This document shows positions 35,466-42,857 of a stretch of 64,000 bases of DNA, piece after piece. A program made the translations under genes and the position numbers. Below the pieces are notes generated by a model that worked only from the letters and a program-made list of their open reading frames with translations, made no database searches and was not told the DNA's origin. Positions within the stretch are counted from its first letter, which is position 1. The number at the start of each line of letters is the position of its first letter. Source of the DNA: 39-52-133 sp035531075 (GTDB lineage: Bacteria > Pseudomonadota > Gammaproteobacteria > Burkholderiales > Gallionellaceae); assembly GCA_035531075.1 (NCBI GenBank), contig DATKTO010000038.1, positions 62,001 through 126,000 of the forward strand. Direction: 5' to 3'.

Positions 35466-35621
35466 TGCCGGTTTGCGTTTAGGTCGGCAGTAATCCGGAC
35501 GGGTATCCGAAGAGCTTTCGCTCTTGCCGGGTAGACGCTGGCATGCGTGATGCGGTTCTTGCGGCTCGGAACGCAAGGTGAAAAAAATCCCCCGTGATGT
35601 GGCAGTCACGGGGGATTTTTT
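35466..35621 (+). ncRNA. Structured transcript candidate after the TraF-like gene
   Basis: The stretch between the TraF-like stop and a strong terminator can fold into several stems: AAGAGC-TTTC-GCTCTT (35511-35526), TGCG(G)TTC paired with GAACGCA (about 35549-35574) and GCCG with CGGC near its start. It may be a processed 3'-UTR RNA, an independent small RNA or simply a structured trailer. I do not recognise it as any known RNA family. The 348-bp gap 35466-35813 otherwise holds the terminator and one arm of a long inverted repeat. Confidence 0.2.
35584..35621 (+). terminator. Strong bidirectional-looking terminator
   Basis: AATCCCCCGTGA and TCACGGGGGATT form a perfect 12-bp stem around an 8-base loop, preceded by A residues and followed by six T residues, so it could stop transcription from both sides: the TraF-like gene (plus) and xth (minus). 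Confidence 0.93.
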
Positions 35622-35633
35622 ATAAACCTAAAA

Positions 35634-35782
35634 ACAGCAGTTGAACCATCGTAGGTCGGGTTTCAACCCGACAAGTCGGGCTAAAGCTCGACCTACGAGA
35701 TTCATCCAAATGGTGAGCGTGTCCATCGCATAAATACTCATTGGTTCATTCGGTTGCTGTCTCAATGGAGCGGTCAACTGCG
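35634..35782 (-). repeat. Long inverted repeat, copy A
   Basis: The core 35689-35782 matches, as reverse complement, 37147-37240 at about 87 of 94 bases by hand alignment. Its other end carries a GTAGGTCGGG...CCCGAC palindrome with an extra half (35651-35697). It lies just downstream of xth. Confidence 0.9.
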
Positions 35783-35813
35783 TTTTGTAGGATAAACGTT
35801 CCTGGCACAGCAA

Positions 35814-36572
35814 TCAGGCGATGTCCGCCCACACCGGCGCATGGTCAGATGGGCGCTCCAGCTTGCGCGGCGCTTTATCGATGCTGCTTGCAGCGCACTC
35901 CAGCGCAGCGCTTAGCAGGATGTGATCGATGCGCAGTCCGTGATTGCGGCGGAAGCCCATCATGCGGTAATCCCACCAGCTGTAAGTTTTTTCCGGCTGC
36001 TCGAACAAGCGAAACGCGTCGCGCAAGCCGAGCTGCTGCAGATCCTTGAATGCAGCACGCTCCGCTTCGCTGCACAGCACCTTGCCCGCCCATGCAACGG
36101 GATTATGCACGTCGCGGTCTTCGGGTGCGATGTTGTAGTCGCCCAGCAAGGCCAGTTTCGGGTGGCGCTGCATTTCCTCCCTGAGCCAGGACTGCAGTGC
36201 TGCCAGCCATCCCAGCTTGTAGCGGTACTTGTCCGAATCCACGCTTTCACCGTTGGGAATATACACGCACACCACGCGCACGCCATCTACCGTGGCGGCG
36301 ATCAGGCGTTTCTGCGGGTCTTCAAAATTTGGCAAGCCGTACTGCACATCGGACATCGCAAGCTTGCTGATAATAGCCACGCCGTTATAGGTTTTTTGCC
36401 CACTGAACACCACCTGATAACCAGCCTGCTGCAGCTCTTGCAAGGGGAAATTGATGTCCTCGGTCTTTGTCTCTTGCAGGCACAGGGTGTCAGCCTGTGT
36501 TTCTTCCAGCCAGTTCTGCACTTGTTCCAGACGCACTTTGAGCGAATTGACGTTCCACGTGGCGAGCTTCAT
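35814..36572 (-). CDS. xth: Exodeoxyribonuclease III
   Basis: A 252-residue AP endonuclease / 3'-5' exonuclease of the ExoIII family. Motifs: LATWNVNSLKVRLEQVQNWL at residues 3-22, the metal-binding Glu in LCLQETKTED, the catalytic YIPNG, LLGDYNIAPEDRDV and the final SDHAPVWADIA with the catalytic His. ATG 36572 gives the standard family start and overlaps the upstream gene by ATGA. The xth and DUF4124-glutaredoxin pair is enclosed by copies A and B of a long inverted repeat. Confidence 0.96.
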   Translation of the reverse strand: MKLATWNVNSLKVRLEQVQNWLEETQADTLCLQETKTEDINFPLQELQQAGYQVVFSGQKTYNGVAIISKLAMSDVQYGLPNFEDPQKRLIAATVDGVRVVCVYIPNGESVDSDKYRYKLGWLAALQSWLREEMQRHPKLALLGDYNIAPEDRDVHNPVAWAGKVLCSEAERAAFKDLQQLGLRDAFRLFEQPEKTYSWWDYRMMGFRRNHGLRIDHILLSAALECAASSIDKAPRKLERPSDHAPVWADIA

Positions 36573-37099
36573 CTTGTAGCTTCTGTATTGACTGACGGCT
36601 TGGCGGGTGATGCAAGCGTAGCTGCGCGATAAGGTGCGGTCTTGGGATAAGCTGCAATATCCAGTTCGCCGTTCCACAGGCCCGCTTCAAACCCGCTCAG
36701 CACGCTTTTGCCAACGGCGAGCGCAGGGATGGTATTGCCGCCCGTCTTTGTTTTAAAAGCTACGATATCCTCTTTCGTAGCCAGACTCTTTTCCGAGTAA
36801 GGAATGCCGCGCTTATTCAGGAACGAACGTGCCTGAATACAAAGGTCGCCACAGTCGGGCGCCACATACAGGGTAACCGGGAAATCCTGTTTGGCCTTGC
36901 GCATGCTGTATGACAGTTCGTCGTCACCCGTTGCCGCAGGCGCTGAAAATTTCTTCTGTTGGGCCCCTATGGCATCCTCTGTCGGGCGGTCGCCGTAATG
37001 CACCTTGCCGTCTTTGTCCACCCAGCGATACAGGCTTTCCGCGTGCGCGTAAGCTGTCAACGCCGCAAGCAGACAAATTGCCATGTAAATATTTTTCAT
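36569..37099 (-). CDS. DUF4124 plus glutaredoxin-like secreted protein
   Basis: A 176-residue protein with a signal peptide (IYMAICLLAALTAYAHA), a DUF4124 segment (ESLYRWVDKDGKVHYGDRP, residues 21-39) and a C-terminal glutaredoxin-like fold (VTLYVAPDCGDLCIQARSFL, then NTIPALAVGKSVLSGFEAG with the cis-Pro region TIPAL). The redox motif is C-GDL-C, that is CxxxC rather than the usual CxxC, so thiol chemistry may differ from a classical glutaredoxin. Being secreted, it would act in the periplasm. It overlaps xth by ATGA. Confidence 0.88.
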   Translation of the reverse strand: MKNIYMAICLLAALTAYAHAESLYRWVDKDGKVHYGDRPTEDAIGAQQKKFSAPAATGDDELSYSMRKAKQDFPVTLYVAPDCGDLCIQARSFLNKRGIPYSEKSLATKEDIVAFKTKTGGNTIPALAVGKSVLSGFEAGLWNGELDIAAYPKTAPYRAATLASPAKPSVNTEATR

Positions 37100-37146
37100 C
37101 TTCCACCCCTTCTGTTCAGTTGCTCTTAAACAATTACCCGAAAAAT

Positions 37147-37280
37147 CGCAGTTGACCGCTGCAATGAGACCACAACCAAATGAACCAATGAGTATTTATG
37201 CGATAGCCACGCTCACCATTTGGATGAATCTCGTAGGTCGGGTTGCTTACCCGACCTACGGATGCTTTAAGTTGCTGTTT
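37147..37280 (+). repeat. Long inverted repeat, copy B
   Basis: CGCAGTTGACCGCTGCAATG onward; the 94-base core (37147-37240) is the inverted partner of copy A. It ends with a perfect palindrome, GTAGGTCGGGTTG to ACCCGACCTAC, at 37233-37259, and the similarity to copy A continues loosely through GCTGTTT near 37280. It lies between the DUF4124-glutaredoxin gene and prlC. Confidence 0.9.
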
Positions 37281-37286
37281 GTATTA

Positions 37287-39359
37287 TTATTTTTTCTGAT
37301 TCAAACCATTGTGGCGCAATAAGGCATCGATGCTGGGTTCGCGCCCGCGGAATGCGACGAAGGACTGCATCGCATCGCGGCTGCCGCCCACGGCCAGCAC
37401 CTCCTTGCGGAAGCGCGCGCCGATTTCCGCGTTCAACACACCATGCTCTTCAAACAGGCTGTAAGCATCGGCTGACAGCACTTCCGCCCACTTATAGCTG
37501 TAATAACCGGCCGCATAGCCGCCGGAGAAGATATGCGAGAAACTGTTGGGGAAGCGGTTGTAGCGCGGTGGAACAAGCACTGCAACTTCCTGGCGCACTT
37601 CATCCAGCAACGCCAGCACGCTCTGCGTTCCATAGGCATCGAAATCACTGTGCAAGCGCATATCGAAGATTGAAAACTCGATCTGGCGCAGAGTCTGCAT
37701 GCCAATCTGGAAATTCTTCGCTGCCAGCATTTTATCAAACAGCGCGCGCGGCAATTTTTCGCCGCTGTCTACGTGGCGCGTCATGCTGCACAGCACATCC
37801 CATTCCCAGCAGAAATTTTCCATGAACTGGCTCGGCAGTTCGACCGCATCCCACTCCACGCCGCTGATGCCGGATACACCCAGCTCTTCAACTTCGGTCA
37901 GCAGATGATGCAGGCCGTGGCCGAATTCATGGAACAGGGTCAGCACTTCGTCGTGCGTGAACAGCGCCGGCTTGCCGCCCACGGGCGGGGCGAAGTTGCA
38001 GTTCAGGTAGGCAACGGGAGTCTGTATGGCCTCAGGCGTATGCAGGCCGGGCGTAGTCCTGCGCCGGGTAATCGCATCGTCCATCCACGCGCCGCCGCGC
38101 TTGCTGTTGCGCGCATACAGGTCCATGTAGAACTGCCCGATCAGTTTTCCCTCTGCATCGCGCACATCAAAGAAGCGCACCGCCTCGTGCCACATCGGGG
38201 CGCTGGAGGCGTGCAGGGTGAGGCCGTAAATTTTCTGCACCACATTGAACATCCCCGCGATTACCGCATCTTCCGGGAAATACTGCTTCACGTCCTGTTC
38301 CGAAAACGCATAACGCTGCTGTCGGAGTTTCTCGCTGCTATAGCCTATATCCCATGACTGCAGTTCGTGCAGCGCCAGTTGCGCGCCGGCAAATTCGCGC
38401 AGTTCGCTCAGATCTTTTTCCGCCAACGGGCGGGCGTGCTGCGCGAGCTCGCGCAAAAATTTCAGAATCTGCTCGGGCGTATCCGCCATCTTGCTGGCCA
38501 GCGACAATTCCGCATAATTTGCATAGCCCAGCAGCTGCGCTTCTTCCGTACGCAGCTTGAGTATTTGCGTAATCAGCGGCGTGTTGTCCCATTCCGCGTT
38601 GCCAAATTCGCTGGCGCGCTGGCTGTAGGCCACATACAGCTTTTCGCGCAGGGCGCGGTTGTCCGCGTATTGCAGCACCGGCATGTAGGAGGGCGCCTTG
38701 AGGGTGAACAGCCAGCCTTTTTTGCCTGCAGCATGGGCCGCTTCGGCGGCTGCCTGCAGGTCATCCGCCGGAATTCCGCTCAGCTCGGCCTCATTCTCAA
38801 TCAGCAGCGAGAAAGCATTGGTGGCATCCAGTATGTTGTCGCTGAAGCGCGAGCACAGTGTGGAAAGCTGCTCCTGGATCTCGAGGAATCTTGCCTTCTT
38901 TTCTTCGGGCAGCTCTGCACCGCTGAGACGGAAATCGCGCAGTTCATTCTCAATGATTTTTCTTCTTGCTGCATTCAGCGAATCAAATTCCTTGCCCGAA
39001 CGCAGCGCCTTGTATTTCGCAAACAGCGCGAGGTTTTGCCCGAGCTCTGCATAGTATTGGGTGATCTTCGGCAGATTTTCGTTGTACACCTCACGCAGCT
39101 CTGCGCTGTTCATCACCGCATTCAGATGACTGACCTGACCCCAGGCGCGCGCCATTTTTTCATTGGCATCATCCAGCGGCAGCACGAAATTGTCCCATGC
39201 CGGTGCGGCGCTGTCGGCCAGCAGGAGTTCAACTGTTTCGCGGTTGTGTTGCAGCAGAAATTCAATGGCCGGTGTGACGTGCGCCGGTTGAATGTCGGGA
39301 AAGCGCGGCAGCCCCGCAAAATCAAGGAGGGGATTATTTGTTGTGGAAATGCTGTTCAT
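37287..39359 (-). CDS. prlC: Oligopeptidase A
   Basis: A 690-residue M3-family zinc metallopeptidase that degrades signal and other peptides in the cytoplasm. The zinc site is LFHEFGHGLHHLL near residue 475 with the third ligand Glu in GVEWDAVELPSQFMENF; N-terminal LLDFAGLPRFPDIQPAHVTP and C-terminal FSHIFSGGYAAGYYSYKWAE are typical of OpdA/PrlC. Length is as expected. It is followed downstream by repeat copy B and preceded by pyrC'. Confidence 0.97.
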   Translation of the reverse strand: MNSISTTNNPLLDFAGLPRFPDIQPAHVTPAIEFLLQHNRETVELLLADSAAPAWDNFVLPLDDANEKMARAWGQVSHLNAVMNSAELREVYNENLPKITQYYAELGQNLALFAKYKALRSGKEFDSLNAARRKIIENELRDFRLSGAELPEEKKARFLEIQEQLSTLCSRFSDNILDATNAFSLLIENEAELSGIPADDLQAAAEAAHAAGKKGWLFTLKAPSYMPVLQYADNRALREKLYVAYSQRASEFGNAEWDNTPLITQILKLRTEEAQLLGYANYAELSLASKMADTPEQILKFLRELAQHARPLAEKDLSELREFAGAQLALHELQSWDIGYSSEKLRQQRYAFSEQDVKQYFPEDAVIAGMFNVVQKIYGLTLHASSAPMWHEAVRFFDVRDAEGKLIGQFYMDLYARNSKRGGAWMDDAITRRRTTPGLHTPEAIQTPVAYLNCNFAPPVGGKPALFTHDEVLTLFHEFGHGLHHLLTEVEELGVSGISGVEWDAVELPSQFMENFCWEWDVLCSMTRHVDSGEKLPRALFDKMLAAKNFQIGMQTLRQIEFSIFDMRLHSDFDAYGTQSVLALLDEVRQEVAVLVPPRYNRFPNSFSHIFSGGYAAGYYSYKWAEVLSADAYSLFEEHGVLNAEIGARFRKEVLAVGGSRDAMQSFVAFRGREPSIDALLRHNGLNQKK

Positions 39360-39432
39360 GGTTGTTTTATTAAGTGATTGATTATATAAGATATAAATGC
39401 TATGCGCGGACCCTGATACCAGCCTCGGTTTT

Positions 39433-39456
39433 TAGGGTGCGTCCCACGCACCCTAC
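39433..39456. repeat. REP palindrome between prlC and pyrC'
   Basis: TTAGGGTGCGTCCCACGCAC followed by CCTA; a near-perfect palindrome with TAGGGTGCGT arms. Rightmost copy seen of this family. Confidence 0.9.
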
Positions 39457-39472
39457 TTGATTGCGAAATTAT

Positions 39473-40750
39473 TTAAATGGCTTGGTAAACGATCTGGCCG
39501 TTGACCAGGGTATAGCGGACTTTTCCCTGCAGCGCCATGCCAAGGAACGGCGTGTTCTTGCCCTGGCTCTTTAAGGCGGCGGCTTCAACCTTCCAGTCAC
39601 AGGCCGGATCGAAGATGCATACATCTGCTGCCGCACCAATGGACAGGTGGCCGGCATCAATGTTCAAAATACGCGCAGGATTGAGCGTCACCTTGGCGAT
39701 TGCATCGGCAAGTGTTTGCTTGTCCTGCTGCGTCCACTTCAGCACCAGCGGCAGCAGCAGTTCGAGACCGGTCGCACCCGCTTCTGCTTCGCCAAAGGGG
39801 AGTTGCTTGGCATCATCATCCACCGGTGAGTGGTTGGAACATATTGCATCAATCACGCCTTCCAGCAGGCCTGCGCGCAAGGCATCACGATCGCGCTGGC
39901 TGCGCAAAGGCGGCACCAGATGGCAGTTGGAATCGAAATAGCCAATATCCATCTCGGACAGGTGTATGTGGTTCATCGAGACGTCGCAGGTGAGCGCCAG
40001 CCCCTCCTGCTTCGCCTCGCGTATCAGCGCCACCGCCGCTGCGCTGGAAATGCGGCAGATATGCAGGCGCACGCCCGTTTCGCGCGCCAGCTGCAGCATG
40101 GTGGAGAGTGCGATCGTCTCGGCGCATACCGGTATCGCCGGCAGCCCCAGGCGGGTCGCCACCTCGCCGTCATGCGCGACGCCGTTGCGCGCCAGGAAGC
40201 TGTCCTGCGGACGCAACCAGACGCCGAAGCCGAAGGTAGCGGCATATTGCATCGCGCGCATCATGACGCGGGTATCGGTCAGCGGTGCATCGGCCTGGCT
40301 GAACGCCACACATCCGGCATCGGCGAGTTCCGCCATTTCAGTCAGCTCCAGGCCCTTCAGGCCGTAGGTCAGCGCACCGACCGGATAGACGTTCGCCTGG
40401 CTCAGCTCACGGGCGCGGTGCTTCAGCATCTCTACCAGTCCCGGCTCGTCCAGCGCCGGCTCGGTGTCCGGCGGGCAGGCCAGAGAAGTGATGCCGCCCG
40501 CTACCGCAGCGGTCATCTCGGATTCGAGCGTAGCCTTGTATTCATATCCCGGCTCGCGCAGGCGAGCAGCCAGATCGATCAGGCCGGGTATCACTGCCAG
40601 TCCGCTGGCATCGATTATTTTTTCTGCCACAAATCCAGCCGGCGCTTTTCCTGTCGCCAGTACCTTGCCTGCAGCGATATAAATATCCTGCACCGCATCG
40701 ATTTGGTTTTTCGGATCAATCAGGCGACCATTTTTAATTTGAATATTCAT
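39473..40750 (-). CDS. pyrX: Non-catalytic dihydroorotase-like protein (PyrC')
   Basis: A 425-residue class I dihydroorotase homologue that appears to lack its metal site. Active enzymes have HxH in PGLIDxHVHLREPG; here it reads PGLIDLAARLREPG. The HPED-type segment is LRPQD, the later His of the VCH motif is replaced (LHICRISS), and SDHAPH reads SNHSPVD. This is the pattern of the inactive PyrC' subunit that supports aspartate transcarbamoylase assembly in pseudomonads. It follows pyrB by 24 bp. ATG 40750 gives the family start MNIQIKNGRLIDPKN. A separate active dihydroorotase must be encoded elsewhere. Confidence 0.9.
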   Translation of the reverse strand: MNIQIKNGRLIDPKNQIDAVQDIYIAAGKVLATGKAPAGFVAEKIIDASGLAVIPGLIDLAARLREPGYEYKATLESEMTAAVAGGITSLACPPDTEPALDEPGLVEMLKHRARELSQANVYPVGALTYGLKGLELTEMAELADAGCVAFSQADAPLTDTRVMMRAMQYAATFGFGVWLRPQDSFLARNGVAHDGEVATRLGLPAIPVCAETIALSTMLQLARETGVRLHICRISSAAAVALIREAKQEGLALTCDVSMNHIHLSEMDIGYFDSNCHLVPPLRSQRDRDALRAGLLEGVIDAICSNHSPVDDDAKQLPFGEAEAGATGLELLLPLVLKWTQQDKQTLADAIAKVTLNPARILNIDAGHLSIGAAADVCIFDPACDWKVEAAALKSQGKNTPFLGMALQGKVRYTLVNGQIVYQAI

Positions 40751-40774
40751 TGCTTGCTGCCTTGTCCCCAATAT

Positions 40775-41728
40775 TTATTTGGCACCTGCCAATAAACTCA
40801 TCACTGCCATGCGCACTGCGATGCCAAAAGTGACCTGTGGCAGGATGACCGATTGCCCGCCATCTGCCACGCTGGAATCGATCTCGATACCCCGGTTCAT
40901 CGGCCCTGGATGCATCACGATTGCATCCGGTTTGGCCAGTGCCAGTTTTTCCTGCGTCAGTCCGTAATACTTGAAATATTCCTGCGCCGAGGGCAGTGCA
41001 GCGCCCTGCATGCGTTCATGCTGCAGGCGCAGCATCAGCACCACGTCTACATCGCGCAAGCCCTGCTCCATATCGTGAAACACGCGCACGCCCAGGCGCT
41101 CAACATGGCTGGGCAGCAGTGTCTTGGGCGCGATCACCCTCACCTCCGGCACGCCCAGCGTGGTCAGCGCGTGTATCTGCGAACGCGCCACGCGCGAGTG
41201 CAGAATGTCGCCGACGATGGCTACGCGCAGGTTGTGGAATTCTTTTTTGTAATGGCGGATGGTAAACATGTCGAGCAATGCCTGGGTCGGGTGGGCATGG
41301 CGGCCGTCTCCGGCGTTGATCACATGAATTTCCGGCGCGACATGCTTGGCTATCAAATGGGCTGCACCGCTCTGTGCATGGCGCACCACAAACATGTCGG
41401 CATGCATCGCGCACAGGTTATCCACGGTATCGAGCAGGGTTTCGCCCTTGCTGGTCGACGACGAGCCGATATTCAGATTGACCACGTCGGCCGAAAGGCG
41501 TTTGGCTGCAATCTCAAAAGTGGTGCGGGTACGCGTGCTGTTTTCGAAGAAAACATTGAATACCGATTTGCCGTGCAGCAGCGGCACTTTCCTGATTTCG
41601 CCGCGACCGGCACCGTCCACGAAGGCAGAGGCACGATCAAGAATATCGAATAGGATGCGCGAGGGCAGACCTTCGGTGGTGAGCAGGTGTTGCAGTTCGC
41701 CCTGTTTGTTTAGTTGCGGATTATTCAT
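40775..41728 (-). CDS. pyrB: Aspartate carbamoyltransferase catalytic chain
   Basis: A 317-residue ATCase, the committed step of pyrimidine synthesis. The carbamoyl-phosphate motif is FFENSTRTRTTFEIAAKRL near residue 60; the mobile loop SSSTSKGETLLDTVDNL, NAGDGRHAHPTQALLDM and VMHPGPMNRGIEIDSSVADG are all present. Its start overlaps the ruvX stop by 4 bp. Partner of the non-catalytic PyrC'. No pyrR lies between ruvX and pyrB, unlike in some relatives. Confidence 0.97.
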   Translation of the reverse strand: MNNPQLNKQGELQHLLTTEGLPSRILFDILDRASAFVDGAGRGEIRKVPLLHGKSVFNVFFENSTRTRTTFEIAAKRLSADVVNLNIGSSSTSKGETLLDTVDNLCAMHADMFVVRHAQSGAAHLIAKHVAPEIHVINAGDGRHAHPTQALLDMFTIRHYKKEFHNLRVAIVGDILHSRVARSQIHALTTLGVPEVRVIAPKTLLPSHVERLGVRVFHDMEQGLRDVDVVLMLRLQHERMQGAALPSAQEYFKYYGLTQEKLALAKPDAIVMHPGPMNRGIEIDSSVADGGQSVILPQVTFGIAVRMAVMSLLAGAK

Positions 41729-42207
41729 GCGAAAAACGCCATCGTAGGTTCATCAAAAAAGGCTTGTAAAATATGTTGCGCAGCAACCTGGTCTATCACC
41801 GGTTTCTGCTTGATGCCGCGCACGCCCATCTCGGTCAATTGCGCGCTGGCCGAGGCGGAAGTATAACGTTCATCCACCAATATCGTGGGCAAATTAAAGC
41901 GGCCTTTTAGGCGGTTGGCAAAGCGCCGGCACAGGCGGGTCATTTCGTGCGGCGTGCCGTCATCGTTGCACGGCAGACCCACCACCAGCGCAGCGGGTTG
42001 CCACTCTTTAATCAGCGCGGCTATCGCGGCAAAACGTGCCTCGTTCTGTTCGCCATGCAGGGTGATGAGCGGCCGGGTGGTATGCGCGATCGTATTGCCT
42101 ACCGCAACACCGATGCGCTTGAGGCCAAAGTCGAAAGCCAGCAGGGTGCCGGTTAACAGTTTTGCGTCAGCTGCCTGTTTCTCGTCTTTTGTTGGCAGCG
42201 TAGTCAC
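41725..42207 (-). CDS. ruvX: Putative pre-16S rRNA nuclease (YqgF/RuvX)
   Basis: A 160-residue RNase H-fold protein. The acidic motif is LAFDFGLKRIGVAVGN near residue 23, then LVVGLPCNDDGTPHEMTRLC and VDERYTSASASAQL, with conserved Asp and Glu. YqgF is linked to 16S rRNA 5'-end processing. The start codon is GTG at 42207; 9 bases separate it from yqgE, and the stop overlaps pyrB. Confidence 0.93.
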   Translation of the reverse strand: MTTLPTKDEKQAADAKLLTGTLLAFDFGLKRIGVAVGNTIAHTTRPLITLHGEQNEARFAAIAALIKEWQPAALVVGLPCNDDGTPHEMTRLCRRFANRLKGRFNLPTILVDERYTSASASAQLTEMGVRGIKQKPVIDQVAAQHILQAFFDEPTMAFFA

Positions 42208-42216
42208 GGAATACAG

Positions 42217-42777
42217 TTACGCATGCCCGGAGTCTGCCGACAGGGTGGCGTAATCCACGCCCAGTAATGCCATGGCAGCAGGCAGCCGCTCTTCGGCTGG
42301 CAGATCAAACAGGATATGTTCCGAAGCCGGCACGCTGAGCCAGGCGTTCTGTGCCAGCTCGTGCTCAAGCTGGCCTTGTGCCCAGCCTGCATAACCCAAG
42401 GTCACCAATATATTGCGCGGGCCCTTTCCCAATCCTACCGCCTCCAGGATATCCTTGGAAGTTGTCATGCCTACCCGGTCTTTGATAATCAGGGTGGATT
42501 GCCATTCTCCGGCCGGCTCATGCAACACGAAGCCGCGATCAGTCTGTACCGGCCCGCCAAAATGCACCGGCAAATTCTCAAGCTCGTCCGGATTCAGCGG
42601 CAGCTTGATCTGCGCAAACAGTTCGCCCAGCGTCAAACTGATCGGGCGGTTCACCACGATGCCAAGCGCACCCTGCTCATTATGCTCACACACATAGGTA
42701 AGCGATTTGGCAAAAATCGGGTCTGTCATGGCTGGCATGGCAATGAGAAAATGATGGCTGAGGTCAAACTGTGGCAT
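42217..42777 (-). CDS. yqgE: YqgE/AlgH family protein
   Basis: A 186-residue protein of the UPF0301 family: LSHHFLIAMPAMTDPIFAKS, YVCEHNEQGALGIVVNRPIS, HFGGPVQTDRGFVLHEP and LGYAGWAQGQLEHELAQNAW are all signature stretches. Molecular function is not established; AlgH was named for an alginate phenotype in Pseudomonas. Gene pair yqgE-ruvX is widely conserved. An 80-bp gap separates it from chpA. Confidence 0.95.
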   Translation of the reverse strand: MPQFDLSHHFLIAMPAMTDPIFAKSLTYVCEHNEQGALGIVVNRPISLTLGELFAQIKLPLNPDELENLPVHFGGPVQTDRGFVLHEPAGEWQSTLIIKDRVGMTTSKDILEAVGLGKGPRNILVTLGYAGWAQGQLEHELAQNAWLSVPASEHILFDLPAEERLPAAMALLGVDYATLSADSGHA

Positions 42778-42857
42778 TTTGTATGGCGTCCGCTAGACCC
42801 TGTGTTTCATCGTGGAAAATCATACCCGCTTTTGGAAACGGGGGTGTGGGGACCCGG

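Noticed and set aside
35466..35580. c-di-GMP or other known riboswitch after the TraF-like gene
   Set aside because: I could not find the conserved core of any known class, and no gene on the plus strand follows that it could control.
35628..35813. 61-residue minus-strand ORF starting MLCQERLSYKT
   Set aside because: It lies in the long repeat; the frame is open in both copies but the differences mostly change residues, so coding selection is not supported.
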